Assembly: GCA_017454015.1 (NCBI GenBank)
Contig: JAFTDW010000012.1
Location: 1-64,000, forward strand
From: Bacteroidales bacterium
GTDB lineage: Bacteria; Bacteroidota; Bacteroidia; Bacteroidales; P3
Direction of reading: 5' to 3'
Length of the DNA: 64,000 nt
Shown piece after piece: positions 41,434 through 50,716 of this stretch. Below the pieces are notes generated by a model. That model had not been told where the DNA came from. It made no database searches and saw only the letters and a list, made by a program, of their open reading frames with translations. A program made the translations under genes and the position numbers. How positions within the stretch are numbered: the stretch's first letter is position 1; the number at the start of each line of letters is the position of its first letter.

Positions 41434-42165
41434 CTACTCTTTAACTTTTTTCACAATATCGTTGATTACCACCGAGGCGCAGCAACAGCCGAAAATCGGC
41501 GGCAGATAGGGCATTGTCCCGATGGTTGTGAGTTTGTTTTGGCTTGCCTCCTGCTGTTCGGCCTGCTTAAGCGAAGGCTCTGTGGAGAACACCGTCTTGA
41601 TGCCGTTCTCCACACCCATACGGTGCAGACGCTTGCGTACCGTTGCTGCGAGGCGGCAGGTATGGCTCTGCGAGATATCGGCAATCTGGATTTTTGTAGG
41701 GTCGCACTTGCCACCGCTGCCCATGGAGCTCACTACCGGCAGGCCTAGCCTATGGGCATGATATAGCAGGAACACTTTGGGAGAAAGGGTGTCGATGGCA
41801 TCGACAACATAGTCGTATTTTTCGGCCTCAAGGAGTTGGACCATCTTGTCGTCGCGCAAAAACTCGTGGATTGCCGAGACTCTGCATGAGGGGTCGATGT
41901 CGGCAAACCTGTCGGCAAAGAGCTGCGCCTTGGGTTTCCCCACTGTGGAGTGCAGTGCGACGAGCTGGCGGTTGAGGTTGCTTAGACTCACTGTGTCGCC
42001 GTCGACGACGGTGAGCCTGCCCACGCCGCTACGACACAACATTTCCGCGGCATAGCCACCCACGCCGCCAAGGCCCACAACAACGACATGCGCATCCCTC
42101 AAGCGACGCAGTCCCTCCTCGCCCACCATGAGCACCGTCCTGTCGTATTGCGAGTTATTCTTCAA
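41434..42165 (-). CDS. tcdA: tRNA threonylcarbamoyladenosine dehydratase
   Basis: 243 residues, E1/ThiF-like fold. It cyclises t6A37 in tRNA to ct6A with ATP. VVVGLGGVGGYAAEMLCRSGVG is the nucleotide-binding loop, VDGDTVSLSNLNRQ is the E1 signature, and YDYVVDAIDTLSPKVFL and SSMGSGGKCDPTKI are typical of TcdA. The start overlaps the GH2 stop by four bases. Confidence 0.92.
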   Translation of the reverse strand: MKNNSQYDRTVLMVGEEGLRRLRDAHVVVVGLGGVGGYAAEMLCRSGVGRLTVVDGDTVSLSNLNRQLVALHSTVGKPKAQLFADRFADIDPSCRVSAIHEFLRDDKMVQLLEAEKYDYVVDAIDTLSPKVFLLYHAHRLGLPVVSSMGSGGKCDPTKIQIADISQSHTCRLAATVRKRLHRMGVENGIKTVFSTEPSLKQAEQQEASQNKLTTIGTMPYLPPIFGCCCASVVINDIVKKVKE

Positions 42166-45100
42166 TTTTCTATCACATACAATTCGTCAAGCATCATCCA
42201 CGGCTTAAGCCCTTTGGCTTTGTGCCATGACGGCAATTTGCCTATGCTCTTGGCTGTAATCTTTATATACTTGACATTGCTCTGCATCAGACTAACCGTT
42301 AGGGTCTTTACATCGGGTGTGGTCATGTACTCCGAGGTGGCGTCGTAGCTTATATTGGCGAGTTTGGCATTGGAATAGTTCTGGCCGTCGGATGATGTTT
42401 CCACTTTGAGTTGTGCTGGGGCGAAGACCCAAGCCTCTGGGACGTGTGCAAAACGCACAGCCAGATTGTCGACGGTTATCGGCTTGCCCAGTGCCACCAC
42501 TATTACCACGTCATTGCCGGAGAATCCGAGCCAGCCGCGCGACAGGTCGTCGACACTGCCCGTCAACCCGTCGAAGAGAGCCTTGGCTGCGTTTTGGTTG
42601 TATGGGGTGTTGGGGGCGTGCTCAAAAGTGGTGGAGACAACGTAGTCGTAGTTGAACTTGCGAGTAGCCACAAACGAGGGTGTCATGCCTTCGGCGAAAG
42701 CACGCGCCTTGACCACCGTTGTCTTGTCGATGCGCAGAGGTGCCTTGTACAGGGGCGATTTTATGGTTGGCTCGCTGCCGTCAAGGGTATAATGGAGCTC
42801 ACAATTCTTTGCTGTGTCGCTTATGGAGATGGTCATAGGGCGGTCGAAGCGCTCGCGGTCTGAACTTACGAGCGGTGTTGGCAGTATGCCCGACATCACA
42901 GGGGGGTAAAGCGTTCTGCGCATGTCGCTCGGCGACTCTGCAGACTCATCGTAGGCGCGCAGGTGCAGCAGGAAGTGATAGTGTTTCTTTTCCAAGCGAT
43001 AGCCGGCTTCTACGGGCTGTCCCGAAAGAGCCGAGCCAATGCCCGAGACCTTGTAGTCGAGGTTGAGAGTATAGATATTTTCTTCGGCCAAGTCGGAATA
43101 GGAGGTGGCGGAGAGCATTGAGTTGTCGGTGTAAGGATAGATGCTGAAGTTGAAGTTGGTGTCGCACATGTCGGCAAACATGGCCACCTGGCCGTCGCCC
43201 ACGCTCAGCCAGCGCACCTCGGCGCGGTTGCCGGCCTCTTGCGGGCGGGTGTAACGGTGGAAAAGGCTGTTGGCCGGTGCCTCGTTGAACGACAGACCGA
43301 GGTCTCCTTTACGGTCAGGGTAAGCCTCGGCCGCCCCACCGAACCACTTCACCGTGGCGAGGTGACGGGGAATCCTTACCTGCATGCCGACTTTTGCCAC
43401 GCCTCTTATGGCGGGCTGGAGCGCCACGTTGTTGTCTATAAGCACGTCGCCCGAGGGCAGTATTTCGTATACTTGCTTGATGTCGAGAAGTGGCATGCTG
43501 TCTTTGGTCATCCGGCGCGACATCACATCAATAACCACAGCTCCCTGCTTGTTTTTGCGGTAGCTGACGGCCTCGACGTTATTTATTACGCTGCTTGAGA
43601 TAGCGTCCTGCCACAGCTGCAGACCGTAAGGGTCGACACAGTCGTTGTCGGTAGGCACACGTGCGAAGTTGGGTGTCAGTGGTCCGGCGAAGAGTTGGAC
43701 GCCAGTTTTTTCCAATCCGACGATTATGCCTTTGCTCACATCGAAATTGAGAGTGAATCCGCTATTACCTATAGTCAGCACACTGTCTTTCAGGGTCAGT
43801 GTCAGCTGTTCACCTGCTGACATCGAGACTGGTTCACGCTCCACCTGCTGCATGGGGAGAGCAAATTCAAAAGAGACCAACTCGGTATTGCGCGGCACGC
43901 CGGGCTCGTCTTTGCGAGGTTTGAGCACAAAGCGCACACGGAGCTCCTCATCGGAGTAAAGGCGCATGCGTGGCACACGTATGCGGAACGACGTTGCCTC
44001 GCCGGGCGCCAAGGTTTGCGGGACTTCGCCTTCGATGATGCTTTTTTTGTAGTTAGTGAAGAGTTTGTAGTCCAACACATAGTCGCTCAACGACCGGAAA
44101 TCCATGCAATTGCCCAACACAAACTCGGCTTCGTCGGTTGTAGTCTTTGCAAGCCGCAGGTCTACACTTCTATATATATTACGCAACTCGGCAAGCGGGG
44201 GCGGGGGGGCGGCATCTTTCTGCGCAGGGATGCCTATGCCCTCGCAGGTCATCTCCGCCCATGTCGTCATGTCAGTGTAGCGGTACGAGCGCCAGCAGTT
44301 CATGAAACCGCCAGCCAAGACAGGGTTGCTATTAATAAGGTTCCAATAGTCATTCATGCCGCCGAATGCATTGCCCGAGGCCGTTCCGTAACTTGTCAGT
44401 AGCAACGGTCGCTTGATATTCTTTTTTATGTACTGCCTCAGGTCTTCGGCGGAGGCGTTGGCGACCGAAGCCATGTCGCTGTTCTCGCCATATTGTGCGC
44501 CGCCATATACAACCGGGCGCGAGGTGTCTTTGGACTTCAGAGTGCGATAGGCGCTTTCCATGCACACCCCGTTGTCAATGCCGCCTCCGAGGGACCATGC
44601 CACTATTGACGTGTGGTTTTTGTAGGTCTCGTACATGTTTTGCATTCGCGCAACGAAAAGGTCGCCATATTCCCTGTCGACGGACAGGGCCTTTTCTTTG
44701 GTGGAATATGGGGTCAGGTTGGCGTCGCACACCACATAGAGGCCGTACTTGTCGCACAACTCATAGAACTCATAGGGCAGCGGTGAGAATACTGTGGTAC
44801 GTACAGCATTTACATTGTTGCGTTTCATCTGCTCTATATCGGACTTCATCTGCAGTGGCGAGCATAGCTGGCCTGTTGCCAAGTCGTAGCCGCTATAGAG
44901 CACACCGCGCAGCTTAACGGCATGGCCGTTGACCATGAACTTGCCGTCGGACACTTCCACAGTGCGGAACCCGAAGCGGGTGCCCAGAGCCTCCTCGAGC
45001 ATCATCTTCTCGTTACGCACACGTATGACGGCTGTATATAGATTGGGGGTCTCGGCAGTCCAGGGCTGCACTTTGCCCATGTCCTCTTCAAGGATTACGC

Positions 45101-46004
45101 TCATCTCGCTTTTCTTGTCGAAAAACACCCAGCGCCCCACTTTTGCATGCTCCTTTCCTTCGGGATTCCATATCTCGGCCTCGACATAATAGCGGCCCTT
45201 GCGGTGGATGTTGTTGACGGTGGCGTTGATGGAAAGCGTTCCGCGGTGTGAGCCGGCATCATAGTCGGCGAGAAGGGTGTAGTCGCGCACATTGACACCT
45301 GGCTTAAGCATGAGTGAGACGTCGCCCGTTATTCCGGCGAACCCTCTTGGGTAGGCACACTCGAGCAGCGAACCGTCGGATGTTGCCACGACCTTCACCA
45401 CTATGGTGTTAATCTTGCTTGGGAGAAGGAATGAGGTGATATTGAACTCACTGAGGGAGCGGGAGTCCTCGCTGTAGCCTACATATTGATGGTTGACCCA
45501 CACATAGTAGGCCGACCTCGCCTGTAGTTTGAGTATCACGCTGTAGTCCAGCCACTCCGCGGGCACTTTAAACTCCTTGGCGTAGATTAGGACAAGGTTG
45601 GAGCTTAGTGGCACGGCACCGTTTTTTACCGAAGGGGCGAGTTGTTGCTTGCCGTTTTCTTTCCACGAAGCAGAAGGGATGGTGCAAGCAGCCCAGTCGT
45701 CGGTTTTGAAGTCCTGGCTTTCCATGTCCGACGGACTGCTCTGGAAGCTGTGACTCACAGCGACCTTCCATGTCCCGTTGAGACTTATGTAGTAAGGGGA
45801 GTCCTTATAGGCGAGCTTCTCAATATCGTCGACCTCGGAGTAAGGCACGACGTTGACGCGAGGTGGCAGTTTGTTGTATTGGGATTTCTCAAGACTGCAC
45901 CACTCGTCGGCGCTTATGGACTGTTCGGCCTTGGCTCCTTTTTTTTGGCCGAAGGCAGAAAACGCAATGGCAATGATTACCGCCAAGCAAGCCAGTCGCC
46001 TCAT
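42162..46004 (-). CDS. GH2 beta-galactosidase-fold protein without catalytic glutamates
   Basis: 1280 residues with signal peptide (ends SAFGQ). The order matches LacZ: jelly-roll (about 60-240), Ig-like (240-345), TIM barrel (350-620), Bgal small-chain-like domain (to about 1000). An added chitobiase/CHB_HEX_C-like segment (LHYTLDGSEPTIKSPLYKAP) and a C-terminal F5/8 type C discoidin domain follow. The LacZ acid/base motif SLGNE reads SLGGG (471-475), and the nucleophile motif CEYAH reads TSYGT (Ser 538). The two active-site His regions are also replaced (RGVLYSGYD; VRTTVFSPLP). It is probably a pseudoenzyme, perhaps a binding protein. It lies between an OMP gene and tcdA. Confidence 0.85.
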   Translation of the reverse strand: MRRLACLAVIIAIAFSAFGQKKGAKAEQSISADEWCSLEKSQYNKLPPRVNVVPYSEVDDIEKLAYKDSPYYISLNGTWKVAVSHSFQSSPSDMESQDFKTDDWAACTIPSASWKENGKQQLAPSVKNGAVPLSSNLVLIYAKEFKVPAEWLDYSVILKLQARSAYYVWVNHQYVGYSEDSRSLSEFNITSFLLPSKINTIVVKVVATSDGSLLECAYPRGFAGITGDVSLMLKPGVNVRDYTLLADYDAGSHRGTLSINATVNNIHRKGRYYVEAEIWNPEGKEHAKVGRWVFFDKKSEMSVILEEDMGKVQPWTAETPNLYTAVIRVRNEKMMLEEALGTRFGFRTVEVSDGKFMVNGHAVKLRGVLYSGYDLATGQLCSPLQMKSDIEQMKRNNVNAVRTTVFSPLPYEFYELCDKYGLYVVCDANLTPYSTKEKALSVDREYGDLFVARMQNMYETYKNHTSIVAWSLGGGIDNGVCMESAYRTLKSKDTSRPVVYGGAQYGENSDMASVANASAEDLRQYIKKNIKRPLLLTSYGTASGNAFGGMNDYWNLINSNPVLAGGFMNCWRSYRYTDMTTWAEMTCEGIGIPAQKDAAPPPPLAELRNIYRSVDLRLAKTTTDEAEFVLGNCMDFRSLSDYVLDYKLFTNYKKSIIEGEVPQTLAPGEATSFRIRVPRMRLYSDEELRVRFVLKPRKDEPGVPRNTELVSFEFALPMQQVEREPVSMSAGEQLTLTLKDSVLTIGNSGFTLNFDVSKGIIVGLEKTGVQLFAGPLTPNFARVPTDNDCVDPYGLQLWQDAISSSVINNVEAVSYRKNKQGAVVIDVMSRRMTKDSMPLLDIKQVYEILPSGDVLIDNNVALQPAIRGVAKVGMQVRIPRHLATVKWFGGAAEAYPDRKGDLGLSFNEAPANSLFHRYTRPQEAGNRAEVRWLSVGDGQVAMFADMCDTNFNFSIYPYTDNSMLSATSYSDLAEENIYTLNLDYKVSGIGSALSGQPVEAGYRLEKKHYHFLLHLRAYDESAESPSDMRRTLYPPVMSGILPTPLVSSDRERFDRPMTISISDTAKNCELHYTLDGSEPTIKSPLYKAPLRIDKTTVVKARAFAEGMTPSFVATRKFNYDYVVSTTFEHAPNTPYNQNAAKALFDGLTGSVDDLSRGWLGFSGNDVVIVVALGKPITVDNLAVRFAHVPEAWVFAPAQLKVETSSDGQNYSNAKLANISYDATSEYMTTPDVKTLTVSLMQSNVKYIKITAKSIGKLPSWHKAKGLKPWMMLDELYVIEN

Positions 46005-46026
46005 TGGATTTCAGATTTTCGAGCTT

Positions 46027-46623
46027 TTAGAAGTTGAACCCGAGTCCGGCCTGAATGGTGTGGAATAGTTCGGCGCCGATAGTTTCGCACTGGCCGTTGG
46101 TGCCGCGTTCCACTTGGTTAAGCTGGAGCATCTGGTATCCAGCGAAAATGTTGGCACCCGACGAGCGCGTGAAAGCGTAGCGCACGCCGAGCCTTGCGCC
46201 AAACGTGAGGCCGCCGAGGTTGATTTTAGCATAATGCTCACCGGAGCTACCGGAACCTACGGGTACGGAGAAGCCCACGCGTGCTGTGGTGAAAGGGGCC
46301 ACACGGCCGCGGAGATAATGGGTCCTGTACTCCACGTACATAGGTATTTGCGAGAAGGCGCCGCTGGCATCGTGCAGATAGGAGAAGCCGAAACCCACAG
46401 CCGACTCGGGGCGCCACTGGAAGCCTGCAACCACATTGATGCTGTGGAACAGTGGCGACTCTATATCGTCGAGCGTCGACACCGTTTTCATTAAAGCATA
46501 GTCCACTACACTGTAAAAACCGTGGTAACGGAACTCTACATGCTGGTCACCCTTGTCTTTTTTCTGAGCCGAGGCGGCAAAGCAGAGCATTGCCAGCAGC
46601 ATCATCGTGAGTGTTTTTTTCAT
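46027..46623 (-). CDS. Small outer-membrane beta-barrel protein
   Basis: 198 residues with signal peptide (MKKTLTMMLLAMLCFAASAQ). About eight beta strands (SINVVAGFQWRPESAVGFGFSYL, YVEYRTHYLRGRVAPFTTARVGF, LGVRYAFTRSSGANIFAGYQML) and a C-terminal aromatic (AGLGFNF) fit an outer-membrane barrel. It heads the transcript with the GH2-like protein 22 bases downstream. Confidence 0.8.
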   Translation of the reverse strand: MKKTLTMMLLAMLCFAASAQKKDKGDQHVEFRYHGFYSVVDYALMKTVSTLDDIESPLFHSINVVAGFQWRPESAVGFGFSYLHDASGAFSQIPMYVEYRTHYLRGRVAPFTTARVGFSVPVGSGSSGEHYAKINLGGLTFGARLGVRYAFTRSSGANIFAGYQMLQLNQVERGTNGQCETIGAELFHTIQAGLGFNF

Positions 46624-46722
46624 AGGCTTTTGTGAAATTTCTTTGGTCGTTTTTCTGGATGCGCTATGTGGGCTGAATTCCAGTTGTTATCTAAGCTGAA
46701 CAAGGAGATTGAACAGCAAAAG

Positions 46723-46760
46723 CAACATGGCGTTGGGGTGTGAAGCCCAACGCCATGTTG
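46723..46760 (-). terminator. Terminator of the kamE-CoA transferase transcript
   Basis: A perfect 15-bp stem, CAACATGGCGTTGGG (46723..46737) with its complement at 46746..46760, then CTTTTG on the minus strand, directly after the CoA-transferase stop codon. Confidence 0.88.
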
Positions 46761-46763
46761 AGA

Positions 46764-47420
46764 TTATCGCATCTCTTTGAGGTCGGGTGCGATGATGAGT
46801 TTGGCCTCTGTGGCAGCCTGTACCTGTTCCACAGAGAACTCGGGGTTGATTTCTTTGAGCACTATGCCTTCTTTGGTAATCTCCATGACGCCCATCTCGG
46901 TTATGATGAGGTTCACCTGGCCTTTGGCGGTGAGCGGCAGGGTGCATTTCTTCAAGATCTTGGGGTTGCCCTTGGCGGTATGCTCCATGGCGAGGATAAC
47001 CTTCTTGGCACCGACGAGCAGATCCATGGCGCCGCCCATGCCCGGGGTTTTCTTGCCGGGGATCATCCAGTTGGCGAGGTCGCCCTCTTCGTCGACCTGC
47101 ATGGCACCGAGGACCGACACGTCGACATGGCCGCCGCGGATAATGCCGAACGATGTGGCGCTGTCGAATGTGGCGGCACCCTCAACGGTGGTGATAAAAC
47201 CACCGCCGGCGTTGATAAACCAGGGGTCTTCCTTGCCTTCCTCGGGGGTGGGGCCCATGCCTATCATACCGTTTTCCGACTGCAGGATCACGTTGACGCC
47301 TTCGGGCAGGAAGTTGGGTATCAAAGTGGGCAGACCTATACCGAGGTTGACCACGTCGCCATCGTGCAGTTCCTGTGCGGCACGGCGGGCAATAAAGGGT
47401 TTGATTTGTTCTTTTTCCAT
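46764..47420 (-). CDS. 3-oxoacid/acetoacetate CoA-transferase subunit B
   Basis: 218 residues. GDVVNLGIGLPTLIPNFLPEG and LQSENGMIGMGPTP contain the catalytic-Glu motif (S-E-N-G) of family I CoA-transferase beta subunits. Next come FDSATSFGIIRGGHVDVSVLGAMQVDEEGDLANWMIPGK and VMEITKEGIVL. It would move CoA between acetoacetate or butyrate and acetate at the end of lysine fermentation. The A subunit, normally adjacent, is not in this window. Confidence 0.9.
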   Translation of the reverse strand: MEKEQIKPFIARRAAQELHDGDVVNLGIGLPTLIPNFLPEGVNVILQSENGMIGMGPTPEEGKEDPWFINAGGGFITTVEGAATFDSATSFGIIRGGHVDVSVLGAMQVDEEGDLANWMIPGKKTPGMGGAMDLLVGAKKVILAMEHTAKGNPKILKKCTLPLTAKGQVNLIITEMGVMEITKEGIVLKEINPEFSVEQVQAATEAKLIIAPDLKEMR

Positions 47421-47450
47421 TTCTATATCTTTTTTTGTTTTACAAAATGA

Positions 47451-48239
47451 CTATTTCATGCCACGGTTGACCATCTCTTGTGCGATGTAGGAGGCCTCGT
47501 CGTCGGCATAGGTGTTGGGGCCGAAACCGGCGTCGTAGCCCAGTTCCTTGGCCAGTTCATGGCTTATACGCGGACCGCCGCATATCAGTATCACCTTGTC
47601 GCGCAGACCCTCGGCCTCGAGCATTTCCACCAGCTCGGTGAGGTTTTTGATATGCACATCTTTCTGGGTGACGGTCTGCGACACTATCAGGGCGTCGGCT
47701 TTTAGCTCTATGCCCTTGGCAATAAACTCCTCATTGGGCACCTGGCTGCCAAGGTTGTAGGCGTCTATCATCTCGTAGCGTTCCAAGCCGTAGTGACCGG
47801 CATAGCCTTTCATGTTCATGATAGCGTCGATGCCCACGGTATGTGCGTCGGTGCCTGTGGAGGCGCCGACTATCACAATCTTGCGGCCTATGTGTTCTTT
47901 GATATACTCGTCGCACTCATGCATGTCCATAGTGGTCGACTCCACCTTTGGCACGTGAATGGAGGTATAGTCTACGGTATGGCCGCAGCTGCCGTAGCAG
48001 TTGAAGAAGGTGAAGCCTTTGGTAAGTTCCTTGCTATACACCACAAGCGGGTTTTCCAGCCCCATCTTGCGGAGCAGCTGTTTGGCGGCCTCTATGGCTT
48101 CGTCGCCGGCATCGACAGGCAGCGTGAAACTCAGCTGCACCTTGCCGTCGTTCATGGTGTCACCGTAGGGTTTTATCTTGGTAAGGTCGAGGGTCTTGTC
48201 GTAGTCCTTCGCCTCCATTGAGTACAATCCTTCGCTCAT
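47451..48239 (-). CDS. kamE: Lysine 5,6-aminomutase beta subunit
   Basis: 262 residues. It binds adenosylcobalamin and, with KamD, moves the epsilon amino group of beta-lysine or D-lysine. GASTGTDAHTVGIDAIMNMKGYAGHYG contains the base-off D-x-H-x-x-G cobalamin motif, and ADALIVSQTVTQKDVH with ILICGGPRIS form the Rossmann B12 site. The N-terminal part should carry the PLP-lysine. It has its own promoter. Confidence 0.93.
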   Translation of the reverse strand: MSEGLYSMEAKDYDKTLDLTKIKPYGDTMNDGKVQLSFTLPVDAGDEAIEAAKQLLRKMGLENPLVVYSKELTKGFTFFNCYGSCGHTVDYTSIHVPKVESTTMDMHECDEYIKEHIGRKIVIVGASTGTDAHTVGIDAIMNMKGYAGHYGLERYEMIDAYNLGSQVPNEEFIAKGIELKADALIVSQTVTQKDVHIKNLTELVEMLEAEGLRDKVILICGGPRISHELAKELGYDAGFGPNTYADDEASYIAQEMVNRGMK

Positions 48240-48354
48240 TGCTTAATTCCTCTGATTAATCTGAAATATTATGATGTAAATTTCAAAGTAAGTGATTAAT
48301 GATTAGACAAATCCGTAGACTATTCACATTCCGCTACCCACTATATTTACACTG

Positions 48355-48362
48355 CAAAGATA
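48355..48362 (-). promoter_or_regulatory. Promoter between kamD and kamE
   Basis: Minus-strand TATCTTTG, 115 bases before the kamE start. The kamE-CoA transferase pair can thus be transcribed apart from kamD. Confidence 0.55.
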
Positions 48363-48378
48363 CAAAAATAAAATGATA

Positions 48379-49935
48379 TTATCGTTTTCCTTTCATCAGG
48401 TCGATAAACGGGTTGAAATAGTTCTCTGCTTTAAGAGTCACACCCTCAAGGCCTTTGCCGCCGTTCTTTGGACGTTTCACATCGGCAAAGATACCCTTCT
48501 CGAGAGCCGTGAAAAGGCCTTCGCTCTCCATGGCCTCAAGCAGCCGCGTGGCGTCGTCGAGCACTTTGGCGGCACGGGCTCTGATAATGCCGCCCTGGCG
48601 GAACTCCACCTCTTCGCCAATGTCTTTCATATTATTGAATATGTATTTGGCGTTTTCAATAGAGAGGTAACGGTCGCTCATAAATGGGGTGTGGATAGCC
48701 TCGGTGGGCATACCCAACAGCTGCAAGCCTTGGTGTGTCCACTGGCCTATAATGTTGAAGAGGGCGTCCTGCAGGTGGCCGCGGAAGATGTTGCCCGTCA
48801 TAAACTTGGTGGGCGGCATGTATTTGAGCGGAGCCTTGGGGAATATCTCGCGCAGCATCTGTGCCTGAGCCAGCTCATAGAGGAAGCCGTTCTCAAGGGC
48901 GGGGTCCATCTCAAAGGCATGTCCAAGTCCCATCTGCTCTTCGGGCAGACCGGCAAGCAAGGCGAGCTGTTCATTGATAAAGTCGGAGGCCAGCACGGTG
49001 TGAGCCTCTTCAAAGGCATCGGCAGTGGTAAGGTAGTTGTCCTCGCCGGTGTTGATGATAACGCCTGCGAAGCCGTTGATGACGCGGCTGAAATACTGGT
49101 CGATAAGCGTGCGCTGCATGTTGATGTCGCGGAACAGGATGCCGTACAATGCATCGTTGAGCATCACGTCAAGTCCTTCCAACGCACCCATGGCGGCAAT
49201 CTCGGGCATGCAAAGGCCGGAGCAGTAGTTGCAGAGGCGTATGTAGCGGCCCACCTCCTCGCCAACCTCATCGAGAGCCTTGCGCATGATGCGGAAGTTC
49301 TCCTGCGTGGCAAAGGTGCCGCCAAAACCCTCTGTGGTTGCACCGTAAGGCACATAGTCGAGCAGGCTCTGGCCTGTGGTGCGTATCACGGCAATGATGT
49401 CGGCTCCCTGACGGGCTCCGGCCTGCGCCTGCACCACATCCTCATAGATGTTGCCCGTGGCAACAATGATATAAAGGTAAGGCTTCGCGCCCTCGCCTAT
49501 AGTGGCTATGTACTCCTCTCGGCGGGCGCGACGGGCGCGGATGCGCTCCAGCGACGCCGACACAAACGGGTCGAGAGCCTTGCGAATGTCGGCCTCCTTG
49601 TGGAGAGGCAGAGCCGTGATGTCGAGCGAGCCATCGCACACACCATCGGCCACAGCCTGCGGCGTCTTGCCGGTCTCGAGCACGGCATTGCCTACATAAT
49701 ACATAACGCCTTGTCCAAGCAGACCTTTGGCTTTCAGCTCATCGACAACAATATTTGGCAGCGGCACACCGTTTTCGTCAACACCGTCGATACCCAGCAG
49801 ACGGCATATTGTGCGCTCAACGGCCACGGTGGTGTAGCCTTGCACAAAATCCTGCACTCCACCGGCAATGCGGCCTGCCACCTCACGGGCGTGCGCCACT
49901 TTGTTAAAGTCAAGTCCTACTTTACTCTCTTGCAT
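48379..49935 (-). CDS. kamD: Lysine 5,6-aminomutase alpha subunit
   Basis: 518 residues, full length. The PLP- and substrate-binding TIM-barrel subunit of adenosylcobalamin-dependent lysine 5,6-aminomutase. Distinctive segments are YYVGNAVLETGKTPQAVADG, VIRTTGQSLLDYVPYGATTEGFGGTFATQENFRIM, YCSGLCMPEIAAMGALEGLDVMLND and GQWTHQGLQLLGMPTEAIHTP. With kamE and the CoA transferase it points to fermentation of lysine to butyrate and acetate; the other genes of that pathway are not here. Confidence 0.93.
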   Translation of the reverse strand: MQESKVGLDFNKVAHAREVAGRIAGGVQDFVQGYTTVAVERTICRLLGIDGVDENGVPLPNIVVDELKAKGLLGQGVMYYVGNAVLETGKTPQAVADGVCDGSLDITALPLHKEADIRKALDPFVSASLERIRARRARREEYIATIGEGAKPYLYIIVATGNIYEDVVQAQAGARQGADIIAVIRTTGQSLLDYVPYGATTEGFGGTFATQENFRIMRKALDEVGEEVGRYIRLCNYCSGLCMPEIAAMGALEGLDVMLNDALYGILFRDINMQRTLIDQYFSRVINGFAGVIINTGEDNYLTTADAFEEAHTVLASDFINEQLALLAGLPEEQMGLGHAFEMDPALENGFLYELAQAQMLREIFPKAPLKYMPPTKFMTGNIFRGHLQDALFNIIGQWTHQGLQLLGMPTEAIHTPFMSDRYLSIENAKYIFNNMKDIGEEVEFRQGGIIRARAAKVLDDATRLLEAMESEGLFTALEKGIFADVKRPKNGGKGLEGVTLKAENYFNPFIDLMKGKR

Positions 49936-50014
49936 ATTGTTTTATTGGATTATTGCTTTGTTGTTGAATAAAAATCATGTATGGCTAATACGTGATAACG
50001 CAATGTTTTTTTCT

Positions 50015-50716
50015 CTATCTCATTGCTATGTCTTTTATAGAGCTTTTTGCATGGAAACAGCTCAGATCCACATGACCCGATATGCCGGCGACCCGTCCGG
50101 TCTGCGAACGCTGCCATATAGTGTAGCGGCAACGCGGCGCACGGGCGTAGTTGGCTATAAACATGGGGTAGTCCTTGTATTTCTTGCCGGCAAAATGTTC
50201 CCAATACACTTTCTCGCTCATGTATATCATGGGCTTCTTGCCGTAATGCTTCTCCATAAGTTCAAGTATCTTGTTCACCCTCTCCATATACAGCCCCCTG
50301 CTGTGGCGCTCTTCTATGTCGAGCACGGGCACAAGGTCTTGCTCCGATTTCTTCACCACCGCCTTGAAGTTGTTGAACTGCTCGTAGGCTGTCGACTTGC
50401 TGCTATACACATGGTAGCTGCCCACCTTGAACCCTGCGGCCTTCGCGCCCTCTATATTGCGGCGGTAGTGCGCGTCGCGGCGTGCGGGGCCTGCGGCACC
50501 CTCGGTGGCCTTGATATACACAAATTTGATATTCTTGTTGGTGGCAACCTTCTTCCAGTTGATATACTCCTGGTGGTGCGACACGTCTATGCCGTGTGTC
50601 TGACCGCATACTGCGACAGGACATAGCACACTTACCACTGCAAACGCCGCCAGCCACAGGAGTTGCCGGTTTTGTCTGTGCCGCGGACGGCTGTATTGTT
50701 CCACTGCTTGCGTCAT
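50015..50716 (-). CDS. GH25 family lysozyme
   Basis: 233 residues from the ATG at 50716, which overlaps the rng stop as TGATG. An N-terminal basic stretch and membrane segment (LLWLAAFAVVSVLCPVAVCG) export or anchor it. The GH25 muramidase barrel has GIDVSHHQEYINW, FVYIKATEG, GSYHVY and VPVLDIEE, with the catalytic Asp and Glu present. It cuts peptidoglycan glycan strands, probably in wall turnover. Confidence 0.88.
   Translation of the reverse strand: MTQAVEQYSRPRHRQNRQLLWLAAFAVVSVLCPVAVCGQTHGIDVSHHQEYINWKKVATNKNIKFVYIKATEGAAGPARRDAHYRRNIEGAKAAGFKVGSYHVYSSKSTAYEQFNNFKAVVKKSEQDLVPVLDIEERHSRGLYMERVNKILELMEKHYGKKPMIYMSEKVYWEHFAGKKYKDYPMFIANYARAPRCRYTIWQRSQTGRVAGISGHVDLSCFHAKSSIKDIAMR

Noticed and set aside
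48373..49971. 532-codon frame opposite kamD
   Set aside because: Antisense shadow of a highly conserved gene with no family features.
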